The notes beneath the pieces were generated by a model. It was not told where the DNA came from. It did no database searches and saw only the letters and a program-made list of their open reading frames with translations. Below are positions 1 through 6,505 of a stretch of 7,490 bases of DNA, one piece after another (the stretch's first letter is position 1; each line of letters starts with the position of its first letter). The stretch spans positions 1 through 7,490 of the forward strand of contig JANXSI010000741.1 in the NCBI GenBank assembly GCA_025352765.1. The letters are read 5' to 3'. Origin of the DNA: Devosia sp. Its GTDB lineage: Bacteria; Pseudomonadota; Alphaproteobacteria; Rhizobiales; Devosiaceae. Both the position numbers and the translations under genes were made by a program.

Positions 1-24
1 CACGCGCCCATAAGGTGAAAGCCC

Positions 25-1653
25 ATGGCTCGGTACGTTTTCATCACCGGTGGCGTGGTTTCCTCATTGGGCAAAGGTCTCGCGTCCGCGGCGCTCGGCG
101 CCGTGCTTCAGGCGCGTGGCTATAAAGTCCGGTTACGGAAACTCGACCCCTACCTCAATGTCGATCCCGGCACGATGTCGCCGACCCAGCACGGCGAGGT
201 GTTCGTCACCGACGACGGCGCCGAGACCGACCTCGATCTCGGTCACTACGAGCGCTTCACCGGCCGTCACGCCAACAAGCGCGACAACATCACCACAGGC
301 CGCATCTATTCCGACATCATCACCAAGGAGCGCCGCGGCGACTATCTTGGCGCTACGGTGCAGGTCATTCCGCACGTCACCGACGCCATCAAGGCGTTCG
401 TGCTCGAGGGCAATGACGAGTTCGACTTCGTCCTCGTCGAGATCGGCGGCACCGTCGGCGACATCGAGGGCCTGCCGTTCTTCGAGGCGATCCGCCAGCT
501 CGGCAACGATCTGCCGCGCCACCATGCCGTCTATGTCCACCTGACGCTGATGCCGTTCATCGCCTCGGCCGGCGAGCTCAAGACCAAGCCGACCCAGCAC
601 TCGGTTGCCGAGCTTCGCTCGATCGGCATCTCGCCCGACGTGCTGCTGGTCCGCAGCGACCGGCCGATCCCGATCGCGGAACGCCGCAAGCTCGCGCTGT
701 TCACCAATGTGCGCGAAACCGCGGTGATCCAGGGCCTCGACGTCGCCTCGATCTATGACGTGCCGCTCGCCTATCACCACGAGGGCCTCGATCGCGAAGT
801 ATTGGCCGCCTTCGGCATCACCGACGCGCCCGAGCCCGACCTCAGCAAATGGGAAGAGGTCTCCTCCCGCCTCCACAATCCCGAGGGCGAGGTCAATATC
901 GCCATCGTCGGTAAATACACCGGGCTCAAGGACGCCTACAAATCGCTGAGCGAGGCGCTGGTGCATGGCGGCATCGCCAACCGCACCAAGGTCAACATCA
1001 ACTGGATCGATTCCGAGATCTTTGAGCGCGAGGACCCCGCGCCCTATCTCGAGCACATCCACGGCATCATCGTGCCGGGCGGCTTTGGCGAGCGCGGCTC
1101 GGGCGGCAAGATCAACGCCGCAAAGTTCGCCCGGCTCAAGGATGTGCCCTATTTCGGCATCTGCTTCGGCATGCAGATGGCCTGCATCGAAGCGGCGCGG
1201 AACACCGCCGGCATCAAGAACGCCAACTCCACCGAATTCGGCCCCACCAAGGAGCCCATCGTCGGCATCATGACCGAGTGGACCAAGGGCAACGAAAAGG
1301 AGATCCGCGGCGAAGACGGCAACCTCGGCGGCACTATGCGGCTCGGCGCCTATCCGGCGCAGCTCACCCGTGGCAGCCGCATCGCCGACATCTATGGCAC
1401 CACCCACATCACCGAGCGCCACCGCCACCGCTACGAGGTGAACATGGATTACCGCAAGGTGCTGGAAAAGAACGGCCTCCTGTTCTCCGGCGTCTCGCCC
1501 GATGGCACGCTTCCCGAAATCGTCGAACGCACCGACCACCCCTGGTTCATCGGCGTACAGTTCCACCCGGAACTGAAGTCAAAACCCTTCGAACCGCACC
1601 CGCTCTTCGCCAGCTTCATTGCGGCGGCGATGGAGCAGTCGAGGCTGGTGTAG
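25..1653 (+). CDS. pyrG: CTP synthase (glutamine-hydrolysing)
   Basis: Makes CTP from UTP, ATP and glutamine (EC 6.3.4.2), the last step of de novo pyrimidine nucleotide synthesis, in the cytosol. The 542-residue product is full length for the family (E. coli has 545). The N-terminal amidoligase domain (about 1-265) opens with the P-loop GGVVSSLGKG at 9-18. The C-terminal class I glutaminase domain (about 290-540) has the nucleophile Cys380 in GICFGMQ and the partners His514 and Glu516 in QFHPELKS, matching the E. coli Cys-His-Glu triad. The start is supported by AAGGTGA at 12-18, a good ribosome binding site. The stop lies only 3 bases from the end of the convergent VOC gene, leaving no room for a separate terminator. 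A decayed copy of this gene's 3' end sits at 2109-2247. Identification is certain; the history of the 3' end is inference. Confidence 0.99.
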   Translation: MARYVFITGGVVSSLGKGLASAALGAVLQARGYKVRLRKLDPYLNVDPGTMSPTQHGEVFVTDDGAETDLDLGHYERFTGRHANKRDNITTGRIYSDIITKERRGDYLGATVQVIPHVTDAIKAFVLEGNDEFDFVLVEIGGTVGDIEGLPFFEAIRQLGNDLPRHHAVYVHLTLMPFIASAGELKTKPTQHSVAELRSIGISPDVLLVRSDRPIPIAERRKLALFTNVRETAVIQGLDVASIYDVPLAYHHEGLDREVLAAFGITDAPEPDLSKWEEVSSRLHNPEGEVNIAIVGKYTGLKDAYKSLSEALVHGGIANRTKVNINWIDSEIFEREDPAPYLEHIHGIIVPGGFGERGSGGKINAAKFARLKDVPYFGICFGMQMACIEAARNTAGIKNANSTEFGPTKEPIVGIMTEWTKGNEKEIRGEDGNLGGTMRLGAYPAQLTRGSRIADIYGTTHITERHRHRYEVNMDYRKVLEKNGLLFSGVSPDGTLPEIVERTDHPWFIGVQFHPELKSKPFEPHPLFASFIAAAMEQSRLV

Positions 1654-1656
1654 CCA

Positions 1657-2055
1657 TCACGCCACCTCCCGCGTGTGGTCGTTCACCTCGACCCAATACC
1701 CATCCGGGTCCCGCACATATATCTGCCGGAACCCGTCTGGGCGGCCGGTGACGTTGTTGGGCTGACCCGGCCAGTCCCAGAACGGGATGTTTCGCGCCCG
1801 GAGGTCGGCGACGAAGCCGTCGAAGTCCTCGACGTTGACGGCAAAATGCGTGGGCTTGTGCAGCTTGGTGTCGGCGAAATCGCCCTGCGTGATGTGCAGC
1901 GTATCGATGCCGCCGATGCCGTACCAGCGGATGTGGGGCAGCGTGGTGCCATTGTGGATCGGGGTGAACCCCAGCACCTCGGTGTAGAATTTCTCGCTCG
2001 CATCGAGATTGCGCACCAGCAGCGAGACATGATCGAGCGACATCTTGTGCGGCAT
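1657..2055 (-). CDS. VOC superfamily (glyoxalase/bleomycin-resistance fold) protein
   Basis: A 132-residue single-domain member of the vicinal oxygen chelate superfamily: metal-dependent lyases, dioxygenases, isomerases and resistance proteins built from paired beta-alpha-beta-beta-beta modules. The first module begins MSLDHVSLLVRNLDASEKFY and the second THFAVNVEDFDGFVADL; the last strand is GYWVEVND. Candidate metal ligands are His9, His70 and Glu123, with His54 (DTLHIT) possibly also involved; this is inferred by position. The open frame extends 11 codons further upstream, but the ATG at 2055 is preceded on its strand by GGGGGA six bases away and the family usually starts just before this first strand. 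It is convergent with pyrG. Its upstream region is the decayed pyrG tail, so its promoter must lie in or near that remnant. The substrate cannot be read from the sequence. Confidence 0.9.
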   Translation of the reverse strand: MPHKMSLDHVSLLVRNLDASEKFYTEVLGFTPIHNGTTLPHIRWYGIGGIDTLHITQGDFADTKLHKPTHFAVNVEDFDGFVADLRARNIPFWDWPGQPNNVTGRPDGFRQIYVRDPDGYWVEVNDHTREVA

Positions 2056-2108
2056 TTTTTTCCCCCGGTTTTCAGGCGAGCCTCGCACGGAACGTCACCA
2101 CCCGGAAG

Positions 2109-2247
2109 TTGCCTGAACTCTTCAAGTGGCCGGGTCGCCCCGTTTTGTTGGCGCAGCTTCACCCGGAATTGAAGTCAAAGCTGTTCGCGCCACCGCCGCC
2201 GTCTCGGAAGTCTCATTGCAGCGGCGCGGGAGCGGAGTAGACTGATC
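2109..2247 (+). pseudogene. Decayed duplicate of the pyrG 3' end
   Basis: This stretch aligns with codons 496-542 of the pyrG gene in this window, on the same strand. The best block is CACCCGGAAYTGAAGTCAAA, at 1564-1583 in pyrG and 2160-2179 here, with one mismatch in 20. A second block, TCATTGCRGCGGCG (1616-1629 versus 2213-2226), has one mismatch in 14. Read with frame changes, it gives LPELFKWPGRP, then FVG, then QLHPELKSKLFAP, then LIAAARERSRLI. The matching pyrG pieces are LPEIVERTDHP, FIG, QFHPELKSKPFEP and FIAAAMEQSRLV. Small deletions near 2142 and 2153 and one inserted base between about 2190 and 2212 break the frame, so it cannot be functional. Weaker similarity (TTTTCAGGCG at 2069-2078) may extend it upstream. 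It ends against the start codon of the next gene. Confidence 0.85.
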
Positions 2248-2249
2248 GA

Positions 2250-2762
2250 ATGCGCACGCTCATCACTGCCCTCGTCGCCCTGGTTCTGATCGCCGGCATA
2301 TCGCCAGCCTTCGCCAAGGTCACCACCGTTCGCCACGACATCGAGGCGCGCTACGCGGCCATCCTCACGGCCGCAAAGGCCAGGCACTGGAACGACCTGC
2401 GCGCCATCCTCGCCCCGGACTATCGCAGTCTCGACATCGACGGGCAGGGGATATCGCGGGACACCGAGATCGCGCAGGATCAGGAGGCGGCAGATGTCGC
2501 CAGCGAGCGCAGCCGCATCGACATCCTGTCGCTGAAACTTGACGGCGACCGCGCCGAGGTCGAGCAGGCTTTCAGTTCCCACTTCACCGAGCAGGGTGAC
2601 GACGGCAAAGCGCACCGCATCGTCGTGGTCGCGCTCTCGTCCGACATCTGGCGCAAGACCGACGGCAAATGGCTGTGCGTCCAGACCGTCACCACGCAGT
2701 CGTTCGTCACCGTCGACGGCCAGCCGGCCGCGCACGACGTGGCCAGCCCGGCCGTGGCGTAA
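2250..2762 (+). CDS. Exported NTF2/SnoaL-like protein of unknown function
   Basis: A 170-residue protein with a clear Sec signal peptide: MRT, a hydrophobic core (about 4-18), then a likely cleavage after SPAFA (residue 22). The mature part (about 28-155) has the layout of an NTF2-like/SnoaL or DUF4440 fold: a first helix with ARYAAILTAAKARHWNDL, a DYRSLD segment, and closing strands around DIWRKTDGKWLCVQTVT. Proteins of this type form a small cone-shaped pocket and include both enzymes and binding proteins; no catalytic residues can be named here. It probably works in the periplasm. The signal peptide beginning exactly at this ATG supports the start. The ribosome binding site is weak (GGAG at 2234-2237, 12 bases away) and lies in the pyrG remnant. 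The fold call is by pattern recognition and less secure than the signal peptide. Confidence 0.8.
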   Translation: MRTLITALVALVLIAGISPAFAKVTTVRHDIEARYAAILTAAKARHWNDLRAILAPDYRSLDIDGQGISRDTEIAQDQEAADVASERSRIDILSLKLDGDRAEVEQAFSSHFTEQGDDGKAHRIVVVALSSDIWRKTDGKWLCVQTVTTQSFVTVDGQPAAHDVASPAVA

Positions 2763-2833
2763 GGGTCGTTCCGCAAAGGGCGTTGGACATTTCGCGCGGC
2801 CGATGCAGACTGCGCCGACCAGCCGAGACCGCC

Positions 2834-3817
2834 ATGCCCGAACTCTTCCCGATCGTCAGCCTCCACGCCTTCGAGACCGCCCGCGGCGACCGGCGCCGGG
2901 CAATGGCCGAAGAGGTCGATCGCATCTGCCGGTCGTCCGGCTTTCTCGCGATCACCGGCCACGGCGTTCCCGACGCGGTGATCGAGGCCGCGTGGAGCAA
3001 GGCGAAGGCGTTCTTCGACCAGCCAGTCGCGGTCAAGCAGCAGGCGAGGGCGCCCTATCCGGGCTATCCCTATGGGTATCTCGGTCCCAATTCCGAGGCG
3101 CTGGCCGCGTCGCGCGGCGTTGCGACGCCCCCCGACCTCAAGGAAAGCTTCAATGGCGGCCCGCTCGCCGTTCCCCCGGGTCTCACCGACAAGGAGGCGT
3201 TGAGCTTCTGTTATGCCGAAACGATCTGGCCGGCGGCCGCCGAGGGGTTCCGGGACGCCTGGGAGACCTACTACCGCGCGCTCGAGGACCTCGCGGCGCG
3301 CATCATGAAGCTATTCGCGGCGGCGCTGACGCTGCCGGACGACTATTTCGCGCAGTTCATCGGCCATCCGGTCAGCGCGCTCAGGGCGCTCAACTACCCC
3401 GAGCAGACCGCGGCGCCGCAGCCGGGACAATTGCGCGCCGGGGCGCATTCCGACTATGGCAGCCTGACGATCCTGTTGCCGCAGCCGGGCAGCAAAGGCC
3501 TCCAGATCGAGCGGCCGGACGGCAGCTGGATGGATGTGCCGCCGATCCCCGGGGCCTTCATCATCAACATCGGCGACCTGATGCAGCGCTGGACCAATGA
3601 CCGTTGGGTGTCGACGGTACACCGCGTCGCCAATCCGGCCGACGCCGAGGAGGCCAAGGCCCGCCGGCAGTCCTTTGCCTATTTCCACCAGCCCGACTGG
3701 TTCGCCGAGATCAAATGCCTCGATGTCTGCCTCGGGCCCGACGAGGTGGCAAAGTATCCGCCGGTGCTGAGCGGGCCGTATCTGATGGGCAAGTTCAAAT
3801 CGACGGTGAAGGGCTGA
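2834..3817 (+). CDS. 2-oxoglutarate/Fe(II)-dependent oxygenase, isopenicillin N synthase family
   Basis: A 327-residue soluble non-haem iron oxygenase. The N-terminal half (about 4-115) is the DIOX_N region (FPIVSLHAFE; CRSSGFLAITGHGVPDAVI). The C-terminal double-stranded beta-helix core (about 180-300) carries the iron triad His205-x-Asp207 in AHSDYGSLT and His263 in TVHRVANP. The 2-oxoglutarate-binding Arg278-x-Ser280 lies in RRQSFAYFHQPDW. All key residues are present, so an active enzyme is expected. The family includes hydroxylases, desaturases and ring-forming enzymes, and the substrate is not evident; it should not be read as antibiotic biosynthesis. The frame stays open well upstream, but that part lies inside the preceding gene, and MPELFPIVSL is the family's usual N-terminus. 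The ribosome binding site is weak. The stop overlaps the start of the DUF4169 gene by one base, so the two are probably co-translated. Confidence 0.93.
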   Translation: MPELFPIVSLHAFETARGDRRRAMAEEVDRICRSSGFLAITGHGVPDAVIEAAWSKAKAFFDQPVAVKQQARAPYPGYPYGYLGPNSEALAASRGVATPPDLKESFNGGPLAVPPGLTDKEALSFCYAETIWPAAAEGFRDAWETYYRALEDLAARIMKLFAAALTLPDDYFAQFIGHPVSALRALNYPEQTAAPQPGQLRAGAHSDYGSLTILLPQPGSKGLQIERPDGSWMDVPPIPGAFIINIGDLMQRWTNDRWVSTVHRVANPADAEEAKARRQSFAYFHQPDWFAEIKCLDVCLGPDEVAKYPPVLSGPYLMGKFKSTVKG

Positions 3818-3993
3818 TGGCCGACATTCTCTCGCTCTCGAAGGCCCGCAAGGCCAAGGCGCGCACCCAAAAGGACGCGACGGCCACCGAGAACCGGGTG
3901 AAATTCGGCCGCACCAAGGCCGAAAAGGCCAAGGATGCTGCGGAAAAGTCCATCACTGAAAAGCTCATCGACGCGCACAAGCGCGACGTCTGA
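3817..3993 (+). CDS. DUF4169 family small basic protein
   Basis: A 58-residue, Lys/Arg/Ala-rich, probably helical protein starting MADILSLSKARKAKAR, with the central NRVKFGRTKAEKAKDAAEK block that marks DUF4169 in Alphaproteobacteria. It has no cysteine, no signal peptide and no membrane segment. The function of the family is not known to me. The start codon shares its A with the TGA stop of the oxygenase gene (TGATG at 3815-3819). GAAGGG at 3808-3813 serves as ribosome binding site inside that gene's last codons, so translation is probably coupled. From memory, DUF4169 genes in rhizobia often sit beside a fumarate hydratase and a ribbon-helix-helix gene; neither is here, so the neighbourhood looks rearranged. 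The family call rests on recall of the conserved block. Confidence 0.85.
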   Translation: MADILSLSKARKAKARTQKDATATENRVKFGRTKAEKAKDAAEKSITEKLIDAHKRDV

Positions 3994-4006
3994 CGGTCGC
4001 AAATAT

Positions 4007-4024
4007 TGATTTGAACTCAAATCA
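4007..4024. promoter_or_regulatory. Palindrome upstream of the peroxidase gene, possible operator
   Basis: TGATTTGAACTCAAATCA is an 18-base palindrome with two perfect 8-base arms around a central AC. It is AT-rich in an otherwise G/C-rich window and lies 64 bases upstream of the peroxidase ATG and 13 bases after the DUF4169 stop. The size and symmetry fit a site for a dimeric regulator, for example of the MarR/OhrR type that controls peroxide genes in Alphaproteobacteria. That assignment is inference; I do not recognise it as a published consensus. TTGAAC (4011-4016) inside it could double as a -35 element, but no convincing -10 follows at the right distance. It lacks a T-tract and is unlikely to be a terminator. 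Confidence 0.4.
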
Positions 4025-4088
4025 TCGGCGCACGCCGATCAAAGCTGGGATAAGCTCGCGCGGTTCCTCCCACCCTCCCGAGTTATCC

Positions 4089-4568
4089 ATGCCTAAACTG
4101 TCTGACTTTTCCGCCGACCGCCTGCTCGGCGGCACCGAATCCCTGGCCCAGTACGAGGGCAAGGTCGTCCTCGTGGTCAACGTCGCCAGCAAATGCGGCT
4201 TCACCCCGCAATACACCGGGCTCGAAGAGCTCTGGACGACCTATGGCGAGAAGGGTTTTGTCATCCTCGGCTTCCCCTGCAACCAGTTCGGCGCCCAGGA
4301 AGCCGGCAGCGATCTCGAGATCGCCACCTTCTGCTCGACCACCTACAGCGTGACGTTCCCGATGTTCCAGAAGGTCGAGGTCAACGGCGCCCACGCCCAC
4401 CCGCTCTATCAGTGGCTGAAGACCGCCGCGCCGGGGCTTCTCGGCTTCAACGACGTCAAATGGAATTTCACCAAGTTCCTGATCGGCCGCGACGGCCAGG
4501 CCGTCCGCCGCTTCGGCTCGGACACCGAGCCCAGGGCGATCGCCGCCGATATCGAAAGGCTGCTCTGA
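4089..4568 (+). CDS. Glutathione peroxidase family protein (cysteine type, probably thioredoxin-dependent)
   Basis: A 159-residue cytosolic peroxidase (names used include gpx, gpo, btuE and bsaA) that reduces hydrogen peroxide and organic hydroperoxides to water or alcohols. It has a thioredoxin fold. The peroxidatic Cys36 is in NVASKCGFTPQY, where animal enzymes have selenocysteine. The rest of the catalytic tetrad is Gln70 (FGAQE), Trp125 and Asn126 (KWNFTKF). Cys64 is in FPCNQF. Cys82 in FCSTTYSVTFP sits where the resolving cysteine of plant and insect-type enzymes lies, which suggests recycling by thioredoxin rather than glutathione. The start at 4089 gives the family's normal N-terminus (MPKLSDFSAD); the frame is open further upstream but only through a non-ATG start. 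The ribosome binding site is poor. The palindrome at 4007-4024 may regulate it, and the gene ends at a hairpin terminator shared with msrA. Confidence 0.96.
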   Translation: MPKLSDFSADRLLGGTESLAQYEGKVVLVVNVASKCGFTPQYTGLEELWTTYGEKGFVILGFPCNQFGAQEAGSDLEIATFCSTTYSVTFPMFQKVEVNGAHAHPLYQWLKTAAPGLLGFNDVKWNFTKFLIGRDGQAVRRFGSDTEPRAIAADIERLL

Positions 4569-4575
4569 TGTGAAA

Positions 4576-4595
4576 GGGGCCGCAGATGCGGCCCC
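4576..4595. terminator. Hairpin terminator between the convergent peroxidase and msrA genes
   Basis: GGGGCCGC, loop AGAT, GCGGCCCC forms a perfect 8-bp all-G/C stem with a 4-base loop, 7 bases after the peroxidase stop and 24 bases before the msrA stop. It is flanked by AAA (4573-4575) and AGTTT (4596-4600). The U-tract is short in both directions, so it is a modest intrinsic terminator. Because it is symmetric and lies between two converging genes, it probably serves both. Confidence 0.75.
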
Positions 4596-4619
4596 AGTTT
4601 CCATCGATCAAGTGCCAGC

Positions 4620-5354
4620 TCAGACAGCGTTCTCCGGGAACACCACATAGGGCTTTTCGCGCCAAAGATCTGGGTACTGCGCCTTGAGGTTGGCGATCTT
4701 GGGCAGGTCGTAGAACTGCAGGTAGCCGACGTTGATCTTGAGCGTTGTGGCGTTGTCCTGGTGGTAGTCCTCCGCCTGGTAGAAATTGCTGTAGGGCGTC
4801 ACCTCGGTGACGATCTTGCTGGGGTAGACTTTGGCCGCGTCAAGCTGGGCGATATAGGCGCTCGCCACCTTCTTCTGCTCGTCGTTCATCACGAACAGCG
4901 CCGAGCGGTAGCTCGTGCCGTGGTCATTACCCTGGTAGTTGAGCGTCGTCGGATCGGCCGTCACCGAGAAGAAGATCTGCAGCAGCTTGCCATAGCTCAC
5001 CTGCGTCGGATCGAAGGTGATCTTGACCGCCTCGGCATGCCCGGTGGTTTCCGAGCCGACCTGCTCGTAGCTCGGATTGGCGAGGTTGCCGCCCGAATAG
5101 CCCGAGATGGCGCTGGTGACGCCCTTCACATGGGCGAAAACGCCCTGCACGCCCCAGAAACAGCCACCGGCGAAGACCGCCGTCTCGGTGCTGCCGCTGG
5201 CCGTCTCGTCGACGGTCGGCGCGGGGATCGAGACGGGCAGCAGTTCCTGCGCGCCGATGGTCGAATGCCACAGTCCCAGCCCGACCAGCGGCACCAGCAG
5301 CGCGAGGCCGCTGACCTTGACGATCGAAGCGAAGGTGACGGACGGGAATTTCAT
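4620..5354 (-). CDS. msrA: Peptide-methionine (S)-S-oxide reductase MsrA, exported, single-cysteine form
   Basis: Reduces the S-epimer of methionine sulfoxide in proteins (EC 1.8.4.11). The 244-residue product begins with a hydrophobic segment (about 13-29) followed by STIGA-QE, read as a Sec signal peptide or membrane anchor, so repair is expected in the periplasm. The MsrA domain (about 58-215) starts AVFAGGCFWGVQGVF with catalytic Cys65, then GYSGG, GHAEAV (105-110) and AEDYHQD (194-200). The usual GTQYRS is GTSYRS here. Cys65 is the only cysteine in the protein; the C-terminal recycling cysteines of E. coli-type MsrA are absent, so its electron donor or recycling mode must differ. AAAGGGAG (complement of 5361-5368) is a strong ribosome binding site six bases before the ATG. 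It converges on the peroxidase gene and is divergent from the epimerase-like gene. Confidence 0.95.
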   Translation of the reverse strand: MKFPSVTFASIVKVSGLALLVPLVGLGLWHSTIGAQELLPVSIPAPTVDETASGSTETAVFAGGCFWGVQGVFAHVKGVTSAISGYSGGNLANPSYEQVGSETTGHAEAVKITFDPTQVSYGKLLQIFFSVTADPTTLNYQGNDHGTSYRSALFVMNDEQKKVASAYIAQLDAAKVYPSKIVTEVTPYSNFYQAEDYHQDNATTLKINVGYLQFYDLPKIANLKAQYPDLWREKPYVVFPENAV

Positions 5355-5444
5355 CTGGTTCTCCCTTTGGCCAGGCGGCCCGAATTGCTCTGGTGAGCGT
5401 TATGTCGTTGCCGCCGGCCGAAAATCCAGCAGGGATTGCAGCCT

Positions 5445-5482
5445 TGTGATCGCTCCTGACTTTCCGTGATAGAGTGTGATCG
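5445..5482. promoter_or_regulatory. Helically phased GTGAT repeats in the divergent msrA/epimerase region
   Basis: The 171 bases between the divergent msrA and epimerase starts must hold both promoters. GTGAT occurs at 5446, 5466 and 5476, spaced 20 and 10 bases, so all three fall on one face of the helix. The first and third are part of the longer TGTGATCG (5445-5452 and 5475-5482, 30 bases apart). This could be a binding array for a regulator. No convincing -35/-10 pair is visible; weak candidates are CTGACT (5456-5461) and GATAAG (5482-5487), but their 20-base gap is too long. Confidence 0.25.
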
Positions 5483-5525
5483 ATAAGTCGGAGCCGGCGT
5501 GCCAGGCGCCAACAGGGAGATGGGA

Positions 5526-6497
5526 ATGGCCAGGATCGTCGTCATCGGGGGCAGCGGGCATGTGGGCACGTATCTCGTCCCGCGGCTGGTCGAACTTGGC
5601 CATCAGGTGGTCAATGTCAGCCGCGGCGGCCGGGCGCCCTATACGCCCAACGCCGCCTGGTCGCGGGTCGACGCCGTCAGCATCGACCGCGATGCGGCCG
5701 AGGCGGCCGGCACGTTCGGCGCGCAGATCGCGGCGCTCGGCGGCGATGTCGTCGTCGACATGATCTCGTTCACGCTGCCCAGCACTCAGCAGCTCGTCGA
5801 AGCGCTGCGCGGCCGGGTCGAGCAGTTCCTCCATTGCGGCACCATCTGGGTCTACGGCCACAACGCCGCCGTGCCGGCGACCGAGGACGACCCCAAGAAC
5901 CCCTTCGGCGACTACGGCACGCGCAAAGCCGAAATCGAGACCTGGCTGCTGGCCGAGGCGCGGCGCGGCGGGGTCCCGGCGACGGTGTTCCGCCCCGGCC
6001 ACATCGTCGGGCCCGGCTGGGCGCCACTCAATCCGGCGGGTCACTTCAACCCGGCAGTGTTCTCGCAGATCGCCCGCGGCGAGACGCTGGTGCTCCCCAA
6101 TTTCGGTCTCGAAACCGTCCATCACGTGCACGCCGACGACGTAGCGCAGATGGTGGTGCGGGCCATCGCCAACCGCGGCGCGGCCGTCGGCGAGGCCTTC
6201 AACACTGTGTCGCCCCAGGCCCTCAACCTTCGCGGTTACGCCGAGGCGATGTTCCGCTGGTTCGGGCACGAACCGGATCTCAGCTACGCGCCCTATGCCG
6301 ACTGGGCCAAGACCGTCGCTCCCGACGAAGCCCAAGCGACCTGGGAGCACATCTCGCGCAGCCCGGCCCACTCGATCGAAAAAGCCCGCAGACGCCTCGG
6401 CTACGCACCGCGCTACTCGTCGCTCGCGGCGGTGCATGAGTCGGTAACCTGGCTGATCGCGGACGGGCAGGTGGAGGCGGGACCGCACCTGAGCTGA
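5526..6497 (+). CDS. NAD(P)-dependent epimerase/dehydratase family protein (extended SDR)
   Basis: A 323-residue cytosolic member of the extended short-chain dehydrogenase/reductase family. The Rossmann nucleotide-binding motif GGSGHVG is at 8-14, close to the N-terminus. The catalytic pair is Tyr130-x-x-x-Lys134 in DYGTRKAE. HCGTIWVYG (103-111) precedes it at the usual place, followed by RPGHIVGPG (156-164), HHVHADDVAQMV (199-210) and a C-terminal EKARRRLGYAPRYS segment, all typical of NAD-dependent epimerases. The sugar or other substrate is not evident. The ATG at 5526 is chosen because AGGGAG (5514-5519) stands six bases before it and the first Rossmann strand starts right there. A GTG at 5499 with a GGAG before it would add nine residues and cannot be excluded. 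No obvious terminator follows the stop. Confidence 0.92.
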   Translation: MARIVVIGGSGHVGTYLVPRLVELGHQVVNVSRGGRAPYTPNAAWSRVDAVSIDRDAAEAAGTFGAQIAALGGDVVVDMISFTLPSTQQLVEALRGRVEQFLHCGTIWVYGHNAAVPATEDDPKNPFGDYGTRKAEIETWLLAEARRGGVPATVFRPGHIVGPGWAPLNPAGHFNPAVFSQIARGETLVLPNFGLETVHHVHADDVAQMVVRAIANRGAAVGEAFNTVSPQALNLRGYAEAMFRWFGHEPDLSYAPYADWAKTVAPDEAQATWEHISRSPAHSIEKARRRLGYAPRYSSLAAVHESVTWLIADGQVEAGPHLS

Positions 6498-6505
6498 GGA
6501 CCTCG

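Noticed and set aside
133..1566. A 477-codon open frame on the minus strand opposite pyrG
   Set aside because: It is the mirror of a highly conserved gene in G/C-rich DNA. Its product is a low-complexity Ala/Gly/Asp/Val/Arg-rich string with no recognisable domain.
2056..2088. An upstream start for the VOC gene adding 11 residues
   Set aside because: The ATG at 2055 has a purine-rich ribosome binding site at the right distance, and the extra residues lie outside the family fold.
2539..3600. A 353-codon plus-strand frame overlapping the NTF2-like and oxygenase genes
   Set aside because: It runs across two well-supported genes in another frame, and the translation is Arg/Pro/Ala-rich and domain-free.
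4011..4088. A longer peroxidase starting at 4011
   Set aside because: It would use TTG inside the palindrome and add 26 residues not found in the family; MPKLSDFSAD is the normal N-terminus.
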